The notes below the pieces were generated by a model, which saw only the letters and a program-made list of their open reading frames with translations, did not search any database and had not been told where the DNA came from. Positions 45,219-54,210 of a stretch of DNA of 64,000 nt are shown here, one piece after another. The DNA lies in NCBI RefSeq assembly GCF_023278185.1, contig NZ_CP066356.1, positions 4,456,001-4,520,000 of the forward strand, read 5' to 3'. Position 1 is the stretch's first letter; the number at the start of each line of letters is the position of its first letter. The position numbers and the translations under genes were made by a program. This DNA is from Bradyrhizobium elkanii USDA 76. Lineage in GTDB: Bacteria > Pseudomonadota > Alphaproteobacteria > Rhizobiales > Xanthobacteraceae.

Positions 45219-46412
45219 TCAGCGGAACATGCTGCGCAGGTTCTGGGCAATCTCGAACAGCGCCGGATTTTGCTTCACCGCGCGCTTGGCGCGATTGATG
45301 GCCGACAGCGCGCTGGCCGCCGGCTTGCCGCGCAGGCTGAGCGGAACGAAGCTGTCGACGACGGCTTCATCGTCCTTGCAGAACAGCCGCTTGTACTCGT
45401 CCGAGCCGATGCCGAGATCGAGAGCGCGGTAGTTCAGGCCGGCATGGCGGTCGATGATATCGCGCATCAGGATCAGGCCGGGGCTGAACTTGGAATTGGC
45501 CGACATCGTGTAGGTGTTGAACATCATCGAGAAGCGATGGCCGTCGGATACGCCGGCGAAGATCGCGATCACTTCCTCGTCGCACTCCAGCGCGTGGATG
45601 TCGATCGCATAGCCCTCGCCATCGGCGCGCGGCGCGAGGCAGGCGGCACGAACAAATTGCTCGATACCCGGCTCGGCGAACACGTTCGGCAGCTTCTGCT
45701 CGGCCATGCGCTGCGGCTTGACGCGGAAGAACCAGTCGAGCAGGCGGCAGACATCGGCGCTCTCGCTCGCGACGTAATAGCGATAGCCGGGCAGCGCCTG
45801 CAGCTTGCGCTCCTTGCCCTTGAGGCGGCGGCGGAACGAGTTGCTGACCAGCGTCGCCGGTGCCGCGCCGGGCTCGATCGCCAGCACCGGGCAGTCGTTG
45901 ACCGAAGGCTGATGCGCCAGCAGCGCCAGCGGATTCGGCAGGTCCTGCCAGCGCAGCGGCTGCTGGCAGAGCACGAGCGCATCGGCGCGGGAGCGTTCGG
46001 CGATCGATCCGATCAAAGCCGCGATGTCGGCTTCCGTCGCGTTGGCGGCGAAATCCTTCGCGCACAGCGCCATGTTGAAGGTCGCATGCTTGCCGCCCAT
46101 GAAGCTCGCGCAGTTCGCGCCGAGGCGGGCCTCGATTGCGAGCGGCAGCAGCAGCAGCGGGCGGCGTTCGCTGTCATGAGCGACGACGATGAAGGGCCGC
46201 AGGCCCTCGCGCTCGCCGACCTGGCGCTGCCAAGCGGCAAGGAAATCGAACCGCTGATAGGGCGTGTAGCTGTGCTGCGGTGTCTCGAAGCCGCGCCAAG
46301 TCGCTTCGGCCGCGGTGAGATCATGAAAGATGTCGACGCCGGCAACGCGGATTGCGTTCGGCCACGCCCGCGTCTCAGCCGTCTGGCCTTCGATTGCCGC
46401 CGCCATGGTCAT
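45219..46412 (-). CDS. GNAT/FemAB-like acyltransferase (CelD/BcsL type)
   Basis: A 397-residue protein with a tandem GNAT fold as in the BioF2-like/CelD family (PF13480). The N-terminal half has HSYTPYQRFDFLAAWQRQVGE and LLLLPLAIEARLGANCASFMGGKHATFN. The C-terminal half carries SNSFRRRLKGKERKLQAL, IHALECDEEVIAIFAGVSDGHRFSMMFNTY, and the conserved SPGLILMRDIIDRHAGLNYRALDLGIGSDEYKRLF. Relatives near polysaccharide loci are thought to acylate or aminoacylate sugars. It is divergent from the deacetylase homologue 65 bp away and likely belongs to the exopolysaccharide region. Confidence 0.88.
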   Translation of the reverse strand: MTMAAAIEGQTAETRAWPNAIRVAGVDIFHDLTAAEATWRGFETPQHSYTPYQRFDFLAAWQRQVGEREGLRPFIVVAHDSERRPLLLLPLAIEARLGANCASFMGGKHATFNMALCAKDFAANATEADIAALIGSIAERSRADALVLCQQPLRWQDLPNPLALLAHQPSVNDCPVLAIEPGAAPATLVSNSFRRRLKGKERKLQALPGYRYYVASESADVCRLLDWFFRVKPQRMAEQKLPNVFAEPGIEQFVRAACLAPRADGEGYAIDIHALECDEEVIAIFAGVSDGHRFSMMFNTYTMSANSKFSPGLILMRDIIDRHAGLNYRALDLGIGSDEYKRLFCKDDEAVVDSFVPLSLRGKPAASALSAINRAKRAVKQNPALFEIAQNLRSMFR

Positions 46413-46477
46413 CTCGGAATCCGAAATTTTAGGGTATTAATTTACAGTTCTCGGCTGGGGCCGACCTTCGCAGGGAA

Positions 46478-47608
46478 ATGTCAACAAAGAGTAAGAACAA
46501 TGCCGCGGCGGTGCGCGGGAACCGCCTGACGAGGACGGGGATCTTGGCGCCGGACAGCGGGATTTTACGACGGGCCCGGATGGAGCTCGCGTATTTCAGT
46601 GGCGCCTTCAGGCTGCGGGAACGCGAGAGCGGCGGCGCCGGGGTGATCCTGCGCTTCGCCCGCGTTCGTCCCGCGCGACGCGGCCGGTTTCAGCCGCTGA
46701 AGTCCGAGGAGATCACGCCGGCATTCCTCGATCGCACGATCCGCGCGCTGAAGCGCTGGCGGTATGACATCGTCGGGATCGACGAGGCTTGCCGCCGCGC
46801 GGTGACCTTGCCGGAGCGTCGGCGCTTTGCCTGCCTGACCTTTGACGGCGCCAGCAAGGACATCGTCACCCATGCCTGGCCGGTGCTCGCCAGGCACGGC
46901 GTTCCCTTCGCGCTCTATCTCCCGACGGCCTTTCCCGATGGCGTCGGCGTGGCGTGGTGGCTGGTGCTGGAGGAGATCATCGCGCGCGAAAACCGCATCA
47001 GCATGATGATCGATGGCCGGGAGCGGCACTTCGCGATTGCAAATCTCTCGGACAAATACGAGCTGTTCGATTTCCTGTCCGGCTGGCTGCGCAAGCTGCC
47101 GCCGTCGGACCTGTCCTACGCGCTGAATGATCTCGCCAGGCGCTATTCGGCCGACGCGGCCCAATCGTCACGCAATGCGTCACTCGACTGGCAGGATCTG
47201 GCGAAGCTTGCGGCCGATCCGAACGTGACGTTCGGCAGTGCGACCGTGAACTATCAGGCGCTGTCGAGCCTCAGGGATGCCGACGCGCAGCGCGAGATGG
47301 CGATGGGCAAGGCGGTGGCCGAGAGCGCGCTGCGGCGGCAAGTCAGGCATTTCGCATTCCCCTTCGGGGACCGCGAAGCATTCGGCCGTCCGCATGTCGT
47401 GATGGCCGAGGAGGCCGGCTTTGCCAGCGCGGTGTCGACCATCTCCGGGGTCGTCGAGGCGCAGGGCCGCACCAACCTCCACGCGCTGCCGCGCATCGCA
47501 TGGGACGGCCGCGTGCGCTCGCTGCGGATGATGCGGGTGCTGCTGTCGGGCGTGATGTTCGCGCCGGTGCGGCCGACGCGCAGCGCGCGCAACCAGAGCG
47601 TTATTTAG
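46478..47608 (+). CDS. NodB-like polysaccharide deacetylase homologue with lost catalytic residues
   Basis: A 376-residue protein with the fold signature of polysaccharide deacetylases: RRFACLTFDGASKDIVTHAWPVLARHGVPFALYLPTAF, LDWQDLAKLAADPNVTFGSATVNYQAL, RQVRHFAFPFGDREAFG. The usual TFDD motif is TFDG (121-124), and the metal-binding HTVNH is ATVNY (255-259): both histidines and the second aspartate are missing. The R of FPFGDRE remains. An active metal-dependent deacetylase is therefore unlikely; a binding or scaffolding role is possible. CAGGGAA precedes ATG 46478; ATG 46580 is an alternative start. Confidence 0.87.
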   Translation: MSTKSKNNAAAVRGNRLTRTGILAPDSGILRRARMELAYFSGAFRLRERESGGAGVILRFARVRPARRGRFQPLKSEEITPAFLDRTIRALKRWRYDIVGIDEACRRAVTLPERRRFACLTFDGASKDIVTHAWPVLARHGVPFALYLPTAFPDGVGVAWWLVLEEIIARENRISMMIDGRERHFAIANLSDKYELFDFLSGWLRKLPPSDLSYALNDLARRYSADAAQSSRNASLDWQDLAKLAADPNVTFGSATVNYQALSSLRDADAQREMAMGKAVAESALRRQVRHFAFPFGDREAFGRPHVVMAEEAGFASAVSTISGVVEAQGRTNLHALPRIAWDGRVRSLRMMRVLLSGVMFAPVRPTRSARNQSVI

Positions 47609-47814
47609 GCGCGGTCGGGCCGCGACATCCAGGCGACGATCGGCATCGCCGGCAGCACCCAGCCGAGGCCCGCGACGACGTAGAAGATCGCCTGCAGCAG
47701 CCCCGAATTGGCAAGCCACGGCGTCTGGGCGACCGTCATGCCGAGCAGCGACCACACCACCACCAGGATCAGCAGGAAGATGGTTCCGAGCAGTTTGCGG
47801 GTGCGTATGGCCAT
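47605..47814 (-). CDS. DUF2842 small membrane protein
   Basis: A 69-residue protein with two membrane helices: RKLLGTIFLLILVVVWSLLGMTVAQ, then AIFYVVAGLGWVLPAMPIVAWM and the ending RPD. The pattern matches DUF2842, a small family in alphaproteobacteria often near cytochrome oxidase assembly genes; here ctaA (heme A synthase) follows divergently. Its last bases overlap the convergent deacetylase homologue by 4 bp. Function is unknown. I use the ATG giving MAIRTRKL. Confidence 0.85.
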   Translation of the reverse strand: MAIRTRKLLGTIFLLILVVVWSLLGMTVAQTPWLANSGLLQAIFYVVAGLGWVLPAMPIVAWMSRPDRA

Positions 47815-47838
47815 GGCGGATATGTGCAACTCGTGATC

Positions 47839-47936
47839 AGGGCGTTTTCGAGCGAAGCCGACACCGGTTCGCACAAAGAAAACGCGTCAAAACAACATTC
47901 TGGAGCTTCGTTCCGAATTGATCGGAAACGAGGCTC
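47839..47936 (+). repeat. Palindromic repeat family B, full copy 5
   Basis: GCGTTTTC (47842-47849) pairs with GAAAACGC (47878-47885), followed by TTCCGAATTGATCGGAA. It starts CAGGGCG rather than CTAGAGCG, so the boundary heptamer has drifted. It is in the divergent gap before ctaA. Confidence 0.83.
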
Positions 47937-48004
47937 CGGGCGGCGCTTGCGCCGCGGGCGCCGCGGACTATAAGGGGCTCGAAAATCCAATCAAGTCAGG
48001 GCAA

Positions 48005-49093
48005 ATGGCCGGTATTTCCGCAAAGACATCGCAGCTCCGCGCCGTCAGGGTATGGCTGGTCGCGGTCGCCGCCCTGATCGCGCTGATGGTCCTGGTCGGC
48101 GGCGCCACGCGGCTCACCGAGTCCGGCCTGTCGATCGTCGAATGGAAGCCGGTGACCGGCGCGCTGCCGCCGCTGACCGAGGCGCAGTGGACCCAAGCCT
48201 TCGAGGGCTACAAGCGGATCCCGCAATATCGCGAGCTCAACGCCGGGATGACGCTCGCGGACTTCAAGACGATCTTCTGGTGGGAATGGAGCCACCGGCT
48301 GCTTGGCCGCGTGATCGGCGCGGCCTATTTGCTGCCGTTCCTGTATTTCCTGTGGCGCGGCGCGGTGAGCGGCGAACTCGGCCGGCGGCTATGGGTGATT
48401 TTTGGCCTTGGCGCACTGCAGGGCGGCGTCGGCTGGTGGATGGTCGCGTCCGGCCTCTCGGAACGCATCGAGGTATCGCAGTATCGGCTGGCGACCCATC
48501 TGGTGCTGGCGCTCCTCATCTTCGCGGCGATCGTCTGGACGCTGCGGCGCCTGACGGACCGTCCTTCCGTGATCGCGCCGCTCAGGCTGAAGATCACGAG
48601 TGCGGTGCTGCTCGTGCTGACCTTCGTGCAGCTCTATTTCGGCGCGCTGGTCGCGGGGCTGCGCGCGGGCAGGGTTTATAATACCTGGCCCGACATCGAC
48701 GGCGGCTTCATTCCGTCGGCTGACCGGCTTTGGTTCGAGACACCGTGGTGGCGCAATCTGTTCGACAACACGCTGACGGTGCAGTTCGAACATCGCATGA
48801 CCGCCTATCTGCTGTTCGTGCTGGCGATCGCGCATGCGATCGATGCCATGCGCGCGCGCGCCGGCGGCGCTGTCGTCGCGGGGGCCTGGTGGCTGGTTGC
48901 GGCGATCACGCTGCAGGCGACGCTCGGCATCCTGACGCTGCTGCATCAGGTGCCGATCGATCTGGCGCTGACGCACCAGGCCGTTGCCATCGTCGTGCTG
49001 ACGCTCGCGGTGCTGCAGGCCGAGCGCTTCGCCGCGCGCCGGACCGAACGGGACCAGCCGACCCTCGTGCCGGTCGGCCAGCCTGGTTTCTGA
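48005..49093 (+). CDS. ctaA: Heme A synthase
   Basis: A 362-residue, eight-helix protein of the COX15/CtaA family that oxidises heme O to heme A for aa3-type cytochrome oxidase. Typical parts are [83 protein letters not shown] and [11 protein letters not shown], which bring in the conserved heme-liganding histidines. I start at the ATG (MAGISAKT), which fits the family N-terminus. The other aa3 assembly genes (ctaB, ctaG, cta oxidase) are not in this window. Confidence 0.95.
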   Translation: MAGISAKTSQLRAVRVWLVAVAALIALMVLVGGATRLTESGLSIVEWKPVTGALPPLTEAQWTQAFEGYKRIPQYRELNAGMTLADFKTIFWWEWSHRLLGRVIGAAYLLPFLYFLWRGAVSGELGRRLWVIFGLGALQGGVGWWMVASGLSERIEVSQYRLATHLVLALLIFAAIVWTLRRLTDRPSVIAPLRLKITSAVLLVLTFVQLYFGALVAGLRAGRVYNTWPDIDGGFIPSADRLWFETPWWRNLFDNTLTVQFEHRMTAYLLFVLAIAHAIDAMRARAGGAVVAGAWWLVAAITLQATLGILTLLHQVPIDLALTHQAVAIVVLTLAVLQAERFAARRTERDQPTLVPVGQPGF

Positions 49094-49115
49094 CTGAACG
49101 AAAATGGTTCTCTTT

Positions 49116-49191
49116 CGTCATGGCCGGGTTTGTCCCGGCCATCTACGTCTTTCTTGCGTGGATGCCCGGCACAAGGCCGGGCATGACGGAG
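49116..49191. repeat. Palindromic repeat family C, copy 2
   Basis: It begins CGTCATGGCCGGGTTTGTCC and ends GCCGGGCATGACGGA, with outer ends complementary. The centre TCTACGTCTTTCTTGCGTGGA is shorter than in the 6525 copy. It lies between ctaA and the end of nadC, on both convergent transcripts. Confidence 0.78.
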
Positions 49192-49238
49192 CTAGACGAT
49201 GCAGCCCGATTTCATCGATCGCATTTCGAGCCAGCCTC

Positions 49239-50090
49239 TCAGGACAGATAGTCGAGCCCGATATCGAGCGCAGCCGAGCTGTGGGTCACCCAGCCGACCG
49301 AGATCAGGTCGACGCCGGTTGCGGCAATCGCTGCGGCCATAGCCGCGGTGACGCGGCCGGAGGCTTCGGTGAGCGCCTTGCCGCGCGCCATGTCCACCGC
49401 CTGGCTGAGCTGCTCGGCCGTCATGTTGTCGAGCAGCACCGCGTCGACGCCGAGCGTCAGCGCCTCCTCGAGCTGCGACAGCGTGTCGACCTCGACCTCG
49501 ATCTTGACGAGATGGCCGGTATTGGCCTTGGCGCGCTCGATCGCGGTGCGGATGCCGCCGGCGAGCGCGATGTGGTTGTCCTTGATCAGCACGGCATCGT
49601 CGAGGCCGAAGCGGTGATTGCCGCCGCCGCCGGCGCGCACCGCATATTTCTCCAGCGCACGCAGTCCCGGCGTGGTCTTGCGGGTGCAGACGATCTGCGC
49701 GCGGGTGCCCGCCACGGCCTTGACCAGCGTGGCGGTGGCGGTGGCGACGCCGCTCAGATGGCAGAGGAAGTTGAGTGCGGTTCGTTCCGCGGTGAGCAGG
49801 CTGCGGGCCGGGCCGTCGATGATCGCGATGACCTGGTCGGGTTCGACCGCGCTGCCGTCGGGCCGTTCGGCGCGCAGCGTGATGGCCGGCGACACCGTCT
49901 GGAAGGCCGAGCGCGCGACGTCGAGCCCGGCGATCACGCCGGGCTGCCGTGCCCGCATCACCAGCCGCGCCTGCTGGCCGGCCGGCACGATGGCATCTGC
50001 AGTGATATCGCCGGCGCGGCCGAGATCCTCGCGCAGCGCCGTCTGCACGATCGGCTCATAGATCAGGGGCAAGAGGGGATTGAGGGTCAT
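49239..50090 (-). CDS. nadC: Quinolinate phosphoribosyltransferase
   Basis: A 283-residue enzyme that converts quinolinate and PRPP to nicotinate mononucleotide. The family blocks are [19 protein letters not shown] at the start, [49 protein letters not shown] and [15 protein letters not shown], followed by [18 protein letters not shown]. It is the last gene of nadABC; its ATG overlaps the end of nadB by 4 bp. Expression is expected to follow NAD demand through the upstream operator and NadQ-type regulator. Confidence 0.97.
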   Translation of the reverse strand: MTLNPLLPLIYEPIVQTALREDLGRAGDITADAIVPAGQQARLVMRARQPGVIAGLDVARSAFQTVSPAITLRAERPDGSAVEPDQVIAIIDGPARSLLTAERTALNFLCHLSGVATATATLVKAVAGTRAQIVCTRKTTPGLRALEKYAVRAGGGGNHRFGLDDAVLIKDNHIALAGGIRTAIERAKANTGHLVKIEVEVDTLSQLEEALTLGVDAVLLDNMTAEQLSQAVDMARGKALTEASGRVTAAMAAAIAATGVDLISVGWVTHSSAALDIGLDYLS

Positions 50091-51637
50091 GACAGGGCAC
50101 TCCAGGCAAATGGCGTGGATTCGACGATGTCGCGCGCGGCGGCGAGTGCATCCACGCGGGTGAGGGACGACGGAACGGCCGACGCAGCGGTGTGCGGGAA
50201 ATCGCTGCGGAAGTGGCCGCCGCGGCTTTCCTCACGCCTGATTGCGGCAATCGCGACCATCAATCCGATCAATGCTGCATCGGACGCCACACTGTGACCG
50301 CATGCGAGTGGATAGAGGCTGCGGATCGCGCGGGCGATCCCGTCGCGGTCGCGCAGGACGCCGAGCCCCTGGGTGAGGATCGGTCGCACGGCGGAGGGAT
50401 CGGAGGCCTGTGACATCGCGTCGTCGCGCAGCATGGCGCGCGGGCCTGCACTCACGCTTTCGATGCTCTCGGCGACCCAGCGCGCGCAGACGATCGCTTC
50501 CATCAGCGAGTTGCTGGCGAGCCGGTTGGCGCCGTGCAACCCGGTGCGTGCGGCCTCGCCGCAGGCCCACAGGCCCTGCACCGTGCTGCGGCCAAAACCA
50601 TCAACCGCGATGCCGCCCATGTGGTAGTGAACCGCCGGCCGGATCGGGATCAGATCATGGGAGGGATCGATGCCGGCCATCTTGCAGAACGCGCTGATCA
50701 CGGGATAGCGCTGGGCGAAATCCACGCCCGGGTGCTTGCGCGCGTCGAGGAAGGTGCGATGCCCTGCGGCGCGATGGCGCCACACGGCGCGCGCGACGAT
50801 GTCGCGTGGCGCAAGCTCGGCGCCGGGCTGATCGGCCATGAAGCGCTGGCCGGTCTCGTCGATCAGCACCGCGCCGTCGCCGCGGATCGCCTCGGTCAAC
50901 AGCGGCATCGGCCGCGACGGCCCGTCGAAGGCGGTCGGATGAAACTGGACGAACTCGATGTCCGACAGTTTCGCGCCGGCATGTGCGGCGAGCGCGAGCC
51001 CCTGGCCGAAACATCCGCCGGGATTGGTGCTGTCGGCGTACAGCCCGCCGATGCCGCCGGTCGCGATCACGACGCGGTTGGTCGCGATCGTCAGCGCGCC
51101 ACTTGCGCTCGCTGCAAGCACGCCCCTGACCGCGTTGTCCTCGACGATCAGCCGGCGCGCCTCGACGCCTTCCAGCAGCGTGATCGACGGCGTCTGGCGG
51201 ACTGCCGCGATCAGCGCGCGCATGATCTCCCGGCCGGTGCCGTCGCCGGTGGCGTGCACGATGCGGTTACGGCGGTGTGCGGCCTCGAGCCCGAGGCGCC
51301 AGCTGCCGTCGGCGTGCCGGTCGAAGGCGACGCCGAGCCTCGCCAGCTGTTCGACGGCGGCGGGCGCGGCGTGGACGATCCGGCTCGCGGCGGCCGCATC
51401 GCAAAGGCCGGCGCCGGCCGCGAGCGTATCGGCGAGATGCAGGGCAGGGCTGTCATCGGCGCCGACCGGCGCGGCAAGGCCGCCCTGCGCCCACATGCTG
51501 GAAGCTTCCGCGCCGAGCGGCGATTTCGACAGCAGCACGACCCGCTCGGGCGCGAGCTGAAGCGCGGTCATCAGCCCGGCGGCGCCGCCGCCGATGATCA
51601 CCGGGCGGCCGTTGAGATCGGAGATATCGGTGCTCAT
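50087..51637 (-). CDS. nadB: L-aspartate oxidase
   Basis: A 516-residue FAD enzyme making iminoaspartate, the substrate of NadA. The FAD-binding start [17 protein letters not shown] is intact. Downstream signature blocks are [45 protein letters not shown], and the flavin contact [25 protein letters not shown] start at ATG 51637, overlapping the nadA stop (ATGA). The upstream part of the frame only mirrors nadA. Confidence 0.97.
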   Translation of the reverse strand: MSTDISDLNGRPVIIGGGAAGLMTALQLAPERVVLLSKSPLGAEASSMWAQGGLAAPVGADDSPALHLADTLAAGAGLCDAAAASRIVHAAPAAVEQLARLGVAFDRHADGSWRLGLEAAHRRNRIVHATGDGTGREIMRALIAAVRQTPSITLLEGVEARRLIVEDNAVRGVLAASASGALTIATNRVVIATGGIGGLYADSTNPGGCFGQGLALAAHAGAKLSDIEFVQFHPTAFDGPSRPMPLLTEAIRGDGAVLIDETGQRFMADQPGAELAPRDIVARAVWRHRAAGHRTFLDARKHPGVDFAQRYPVISAFCKMAGIDPSHDLIPIRPAVHYHMGGIAVDGFGRSTVQGLWACGEAARTGLHGANRLASNSLMEAIVCARWVAESIESVSAGPRAMLRDDAMSQASDPSAVRPILTQGLGVLRDRDGIARAIRSLYPLACGHSVASDAALIGLMVAIAAIRREESRGGHFRSDFPHTAASAVPSSLTRVDALAAARDIVESTPFAWSALS

Positions 51638-52620
51638 ATCGCCAGCATCCTTTCGACGCTCTTGCGCGCGCGATCGGCGATCGCAGGGTCGATGGTGACC
51701 TCGTGCTGGTTGGTCTCCAGCGCGTGGCGGATGTTCTTCAGCGTGATCCGCTTCATGTGCGGACAGAGATTGCAGGGGCGGACGAAGTCGACGTCGGGGT
51801 TTCGTGCCGCGATGTTGTCGCTCATCGAGCATTCCGTCAGCAGCACGACGCGCGGCGGACGTTTGCTCTCGACGAACGACTGCATCGCAGCCGTCGAGCC
51901 GGCAAAGTCCGCTTCAGCGACCACCTCGGGCGGGCATTCCGGATGCGCCAGGATGGTGACATCGGGATGATCCTCGCGCAGCTGACGCACGTCGTCGGCG
52001 GTGAACAGCTCGTGCACCTCGCAGTGGCCCTTCCAGGCGATGATCTTCTTGCTGGTTTGCTTGGCGATGTTCTGCGCAAGATATTCATCCGGCAGCATGA
52101 TGACGCGCTCGGCGCCGAGCGATTCAACCACCTTCAGCGCATTGCCTGACGTGCAGCAGATGTCGGACTCGGCCTTCACCGCGGTCGAGGTGTTGACATA
52201 GGCGACGACCGGTGCGTCCGGGTAGCGCGCGCGCATCAGCCGCACGTCCTGCGCCGTGATGGAATCCGCCAGCGAGCAGCCGGCCTTGAGGTCGGGGATC
52301 AGCACGGTCTTGGCCGGATTGAGCAGCTTCGCCGTCTCGGCCATGAAATGCACGCCCGCGAGCACGATGACATCGGCGTCGACCTTGGTCGCTTCCCGCG
52401 CGAGCAACAGGCTGTCGCCGACGATATCGGCAACGCCGTGGAAGATTTCCGGCGTCTGGTAGTTGTGCGCCAGCACCACCGCATTGCGGCGGCGTTTGAG
52501 CGCGAGGATCGCATCGACGTCCTCGGCGAACGTGGCCCATTCGAACGGCGGGATGACGCGCTTGACGCGCTCATAGAGCGGCGCGGTGCGGGTGAGCAGT
52601 TCGGTATCGAGTGCAGCCAT
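51634..52620 (-). CDS. nadA: Quinolinate synthase
   Basis: A 328-residue enzyme with a [4Fe-4S] cluster that condenses iminoaspartate with dihydroxyacetone phosphate. Key blocks: [47 protein letters not shown] (C of the cluster), [26 protein letters not shown] and [12 protein letters not shown]. It is the first gene of nadABC. The 54-bp gap to the NadQ-type gene holds the direct repeats TGAGCATAAG, the presumed operator. Confidence 0.97.
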   Translation of the reverse strand: MAALDTELLTRTAPLYERVKRVIPPFEWATFAEDVDAILALKRRRNAVVLAHNYQTPEIFHGVADIVGDSLLLAREATKVDADVIVLAGVHFMAETAKLLNPAKTVLIPDLKAGCSLADSITAQDVRLMRARYPDAPVVAYVNTSTAVKAESDICCTSGNALKVVESLGAERVIMLPDEYLAQNIAKQTSKKIIAWKGHCEVHELFTADDVRQLREDHPDVTILAHPECPPEVVAEADFAGSTAAMQSFVESKRPPRVVLLTECSMSDNIAARNPDVDFVRPCNLCPHMKRITLKNIRHALETNQHEVTIDPAIADRARKSVERMLAI

Positions 52621-52632
52621 TTATACTCTCCG

Positions 52633-52669
52633 TGAGCATAAGATGGCTTATACTTATCCTGAGCATAAG
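52633..52669. promoter_or_regulatory. TGAGCATAAG direct repeats, candidate NAD-responsive operator of nadABC
   Basis: TGAGCATAAG occurs at 52633-52642 and 52660-52669, 27 bp apart. Inside is ATAAG-ATGG-CTTAT (52638-52651), and CTTAT at 52653-52657 pairs with ATAAG at 52665-52669. The cluster occupies the gap right upstream of nadA. A NadQ-type repressor is encoded just beyond it, so this is very likely its binding region. The exact bound site is inference. Confidence 0.7.
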
Positions 52670-52674
52670 GCGTG

Positions 52675-53631
52675 TCAAGTGCGCGAAAGCGGGAGCTTGG
52701 TGCCGGCGACGGCCCGCTCGGCCAGCACGGCATGGCGGAAACGGAACAGCTTGGCCGGCCGGCCGACGGTATCGGCGGCCATTGCGCCAGTCTCTTCAAC
52801 GAGTTCCTGCTGCTCGATCAGCCGGCGGAAGTTCTGCTTGTGGACCAGCCGGCCTGCGAGCGCCTCAACACTGCGTTGCAGTTGCAGCAGGGTGAACTCG
52901 GCCGGCATCAGCTCGAATACCACCGGACGGTATTTGATCTTCGCGCGCAGCCGCGCGATCCCGGTCGCGAGAATGCGGCGATGATCCGCCGTCATCGGCT
53001 TGCCCGGCACGATCGGCGCCTCGCGGCCGTGCGCGCGCCCGGCTTCCGGGATCAGCGCGGCCTCGTAGAGCAGCTCATAGCGCTGCAGCACCAGCTCCTC
53101 GTTCCAGTCGCGATCATCGAGGCCGAAGGTGATAGCGCAGCGCTGCCAGCGCTCGCGCTGCAGCGTTGGCGACTGTGCTGCCTTCGCCCATGCCTTCAGC
53201 TTCGGCGCGATGATCCTTGCCAGGCAACTCGGTGCGCCGGCGCGATGATCCTCCCAGGGGAAGTAGTCGTACCAGCCGGACCAATGCGCCTCGAAGCCTT
53301 CGCCGACACGATCCTCGCGGGTCAGGCCGAGATAGCTGATCGAGACGCTGTGCAGCCCCTTGGTGTCGCCGGAGCGGCCGCGGTCGGCAAAGGTGTAGAG
53401 CTGTTCGACATAGCCGAGCGGGTGGCCGGTCTGCGCTTCGACCCAGGCCCGCAGCGCGGTCTGCAGCGAGCGATGGGTGAACTCGAACGGGCCGCTCGGC
53501 AGCGCGGAGCCGCCGGCGATGGTCATGATCTTCGGCGTGCCCTCGGTGACGGCGACCAGCACCGCGACGAGATCGGCGGTCACCGCGTTGCCCGAGGCCG
53601 GTGCGCTGGATTTCTGCGGCGATCTGGCCAC
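52675..53631 (-). CDS. nadQ: NadQ-type Nudix-like transcriptional regulator of NAD synthesis (COG4111)
   Basis: A 318-residue protein. The N-terminal part resembles a Nudix fold (AVLVAVTEGTPKIMTIAGGSALPSGPFEFTHRSLQTALRAWVEAQTGHPLGYVEQLYTFADRGR). The C-terminus is a winged-helix domain (VFELMPAEFTLLQLQRSVEALAGRLVHKQNFRRLIEQQELVEETG). In the Nudix box EXXEE is not kept, so it is probably a sensor, not a hydrolase. Its place directly upstream of nadABC with the TGAGCATAAG repeats supports NAD-biosynthesis repression. I chose GTG 53631 (VARSPQK), 14 bp after the previous stop. The effector (NAD or ATP) is not settled by sequence. Confidence 0.85.
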   Translation of the reverse strand: MARSPQKSSAPASGNAVTADLVAVLVAVTEGTPKIMTIAGGSALPSGPFEFTHRSLQTALRAWVEAQTGHPLGYVEQLYTFADRGRSGDTKGLHSVSISYLGLTREDRVGEGFEAHWSGWYDYFPWEDHRAGAPSCLARIIAPKLKAWAKAAQSPTLQRERWQRCAITFGLDDRDWNEELVLQRYELLYEAALIPEAGRAHGREAPIVPGKPMTADHRRILATGIARLRAKIKYRPVVFELMPAEFTLLQLQRSVEALAGRLVHKQNFRRLIEQQELVEETGAMAADTVGRPAKLFRFRHAVLAERAVAGTKLPLSRT

Positions 53632-53645
53632 CCGATCGTTCCGCG

Positions 53646-54053
53646 CTAGCAGTAGCCGTAGACGCCGCAGGCGTAGGGCAGGCGGTCCCAATAGGTCACA
53701 TAGGCACCGCCGTAGTACGGGCCGAAATAGTTGTAGGAGTGCCAGTTGCCGTAATAGCCGGGCAGCGACGACGACCCCGGCAGCAGCGGTTCGCCGGGTA
53801 CGAACGGGATGTACGGCTCGGAATTGAGCGGGATCACCACGGGCTGCTCGACGACCACGAGCTGGCGTCCGCGCCGCACATAGGTCGGCGACGTGATGGT
53901 GGTGCGGTAGGCGTAATGCCGGTGCGGCAGGCCCGCCGGCAGCTGGCGCGCGGCCTTGACGGTCGCGCTCTTGGCGACGGCCGGGCCGTCGGCGGCGTCA
54001 GCAGGCGGGATCGCAAACAGCGCGATCGCGAGCGGCAATGTCCAGCGCAGCAT
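53646..54053 (-). CDS. Hypothetical secreted Tyr/Gly-rich protein
   Basis: A 135-residue protein with a signal peptide (MLRWTLPLAIALFAIPPADAA). The mature part has a basic stretch (KAARQLPAGLPHRHYAY), then a Pro/Tyr/Gly-rich tail (YIPFVPGEPLLPGSSSLPGYYGNWHSYNYFGPYYGGAYVTYWDRLPYACGVYGYC) ending in two cysteines. Short Tyr-Gly tails of this kind are frequent in small Rhizobiales surface proteins of unknown function. It precedes nadQ by 14 bp on the same strand and could be co-transcribed. Another ATG lies one codon earlier. Confidence 0.7.
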   Translation of the reverse strand: MLRWTLPLAIALFAIPPADAADGPAVAKSATVKAARQLPAGLPHRHYAYRTTITSPTYVRRGRQLVVVEQPVVIPLNSEPYIPFVPGEPLLPGSSSLPGYYGNWHSYNYFGPYYGGAYVTYWDRLPYACGVYGYC

Positions 54054-54108
54054 CAATGGTCTCCCGAATCATCCGGAGCCTATCACTGCCAGTTTAAGCC
54101 GGATTGAA

Positions 54109-54156
54109 CGTTAACGAGAGGCCCGTCGGTATTAAGCGTTAACGGGAGGCCCGTCG
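54109..54156. repeat. Tandem 20-bp repeat CGTTAACGNGAGGCCCGTCG
   Basis: Two copies (54109-54128 and 54137-54156) differ at a single base, with a 28-bp period. GTTAAC is palindromic in each. They lie upstream of the secreted-protein gene and downstream of metY. A CtrA-like arrangement (TTAA-N7-TGAA at about 54093-54107) is adjacent. Function is unknown. Confidence 0.6.
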
Positions 54157-54210
54157 CCTTGGCCAAGTTGCCGGAGCGCTGCGGCGCACGGCTCCGGAAC
54201 AATTGCGGGA

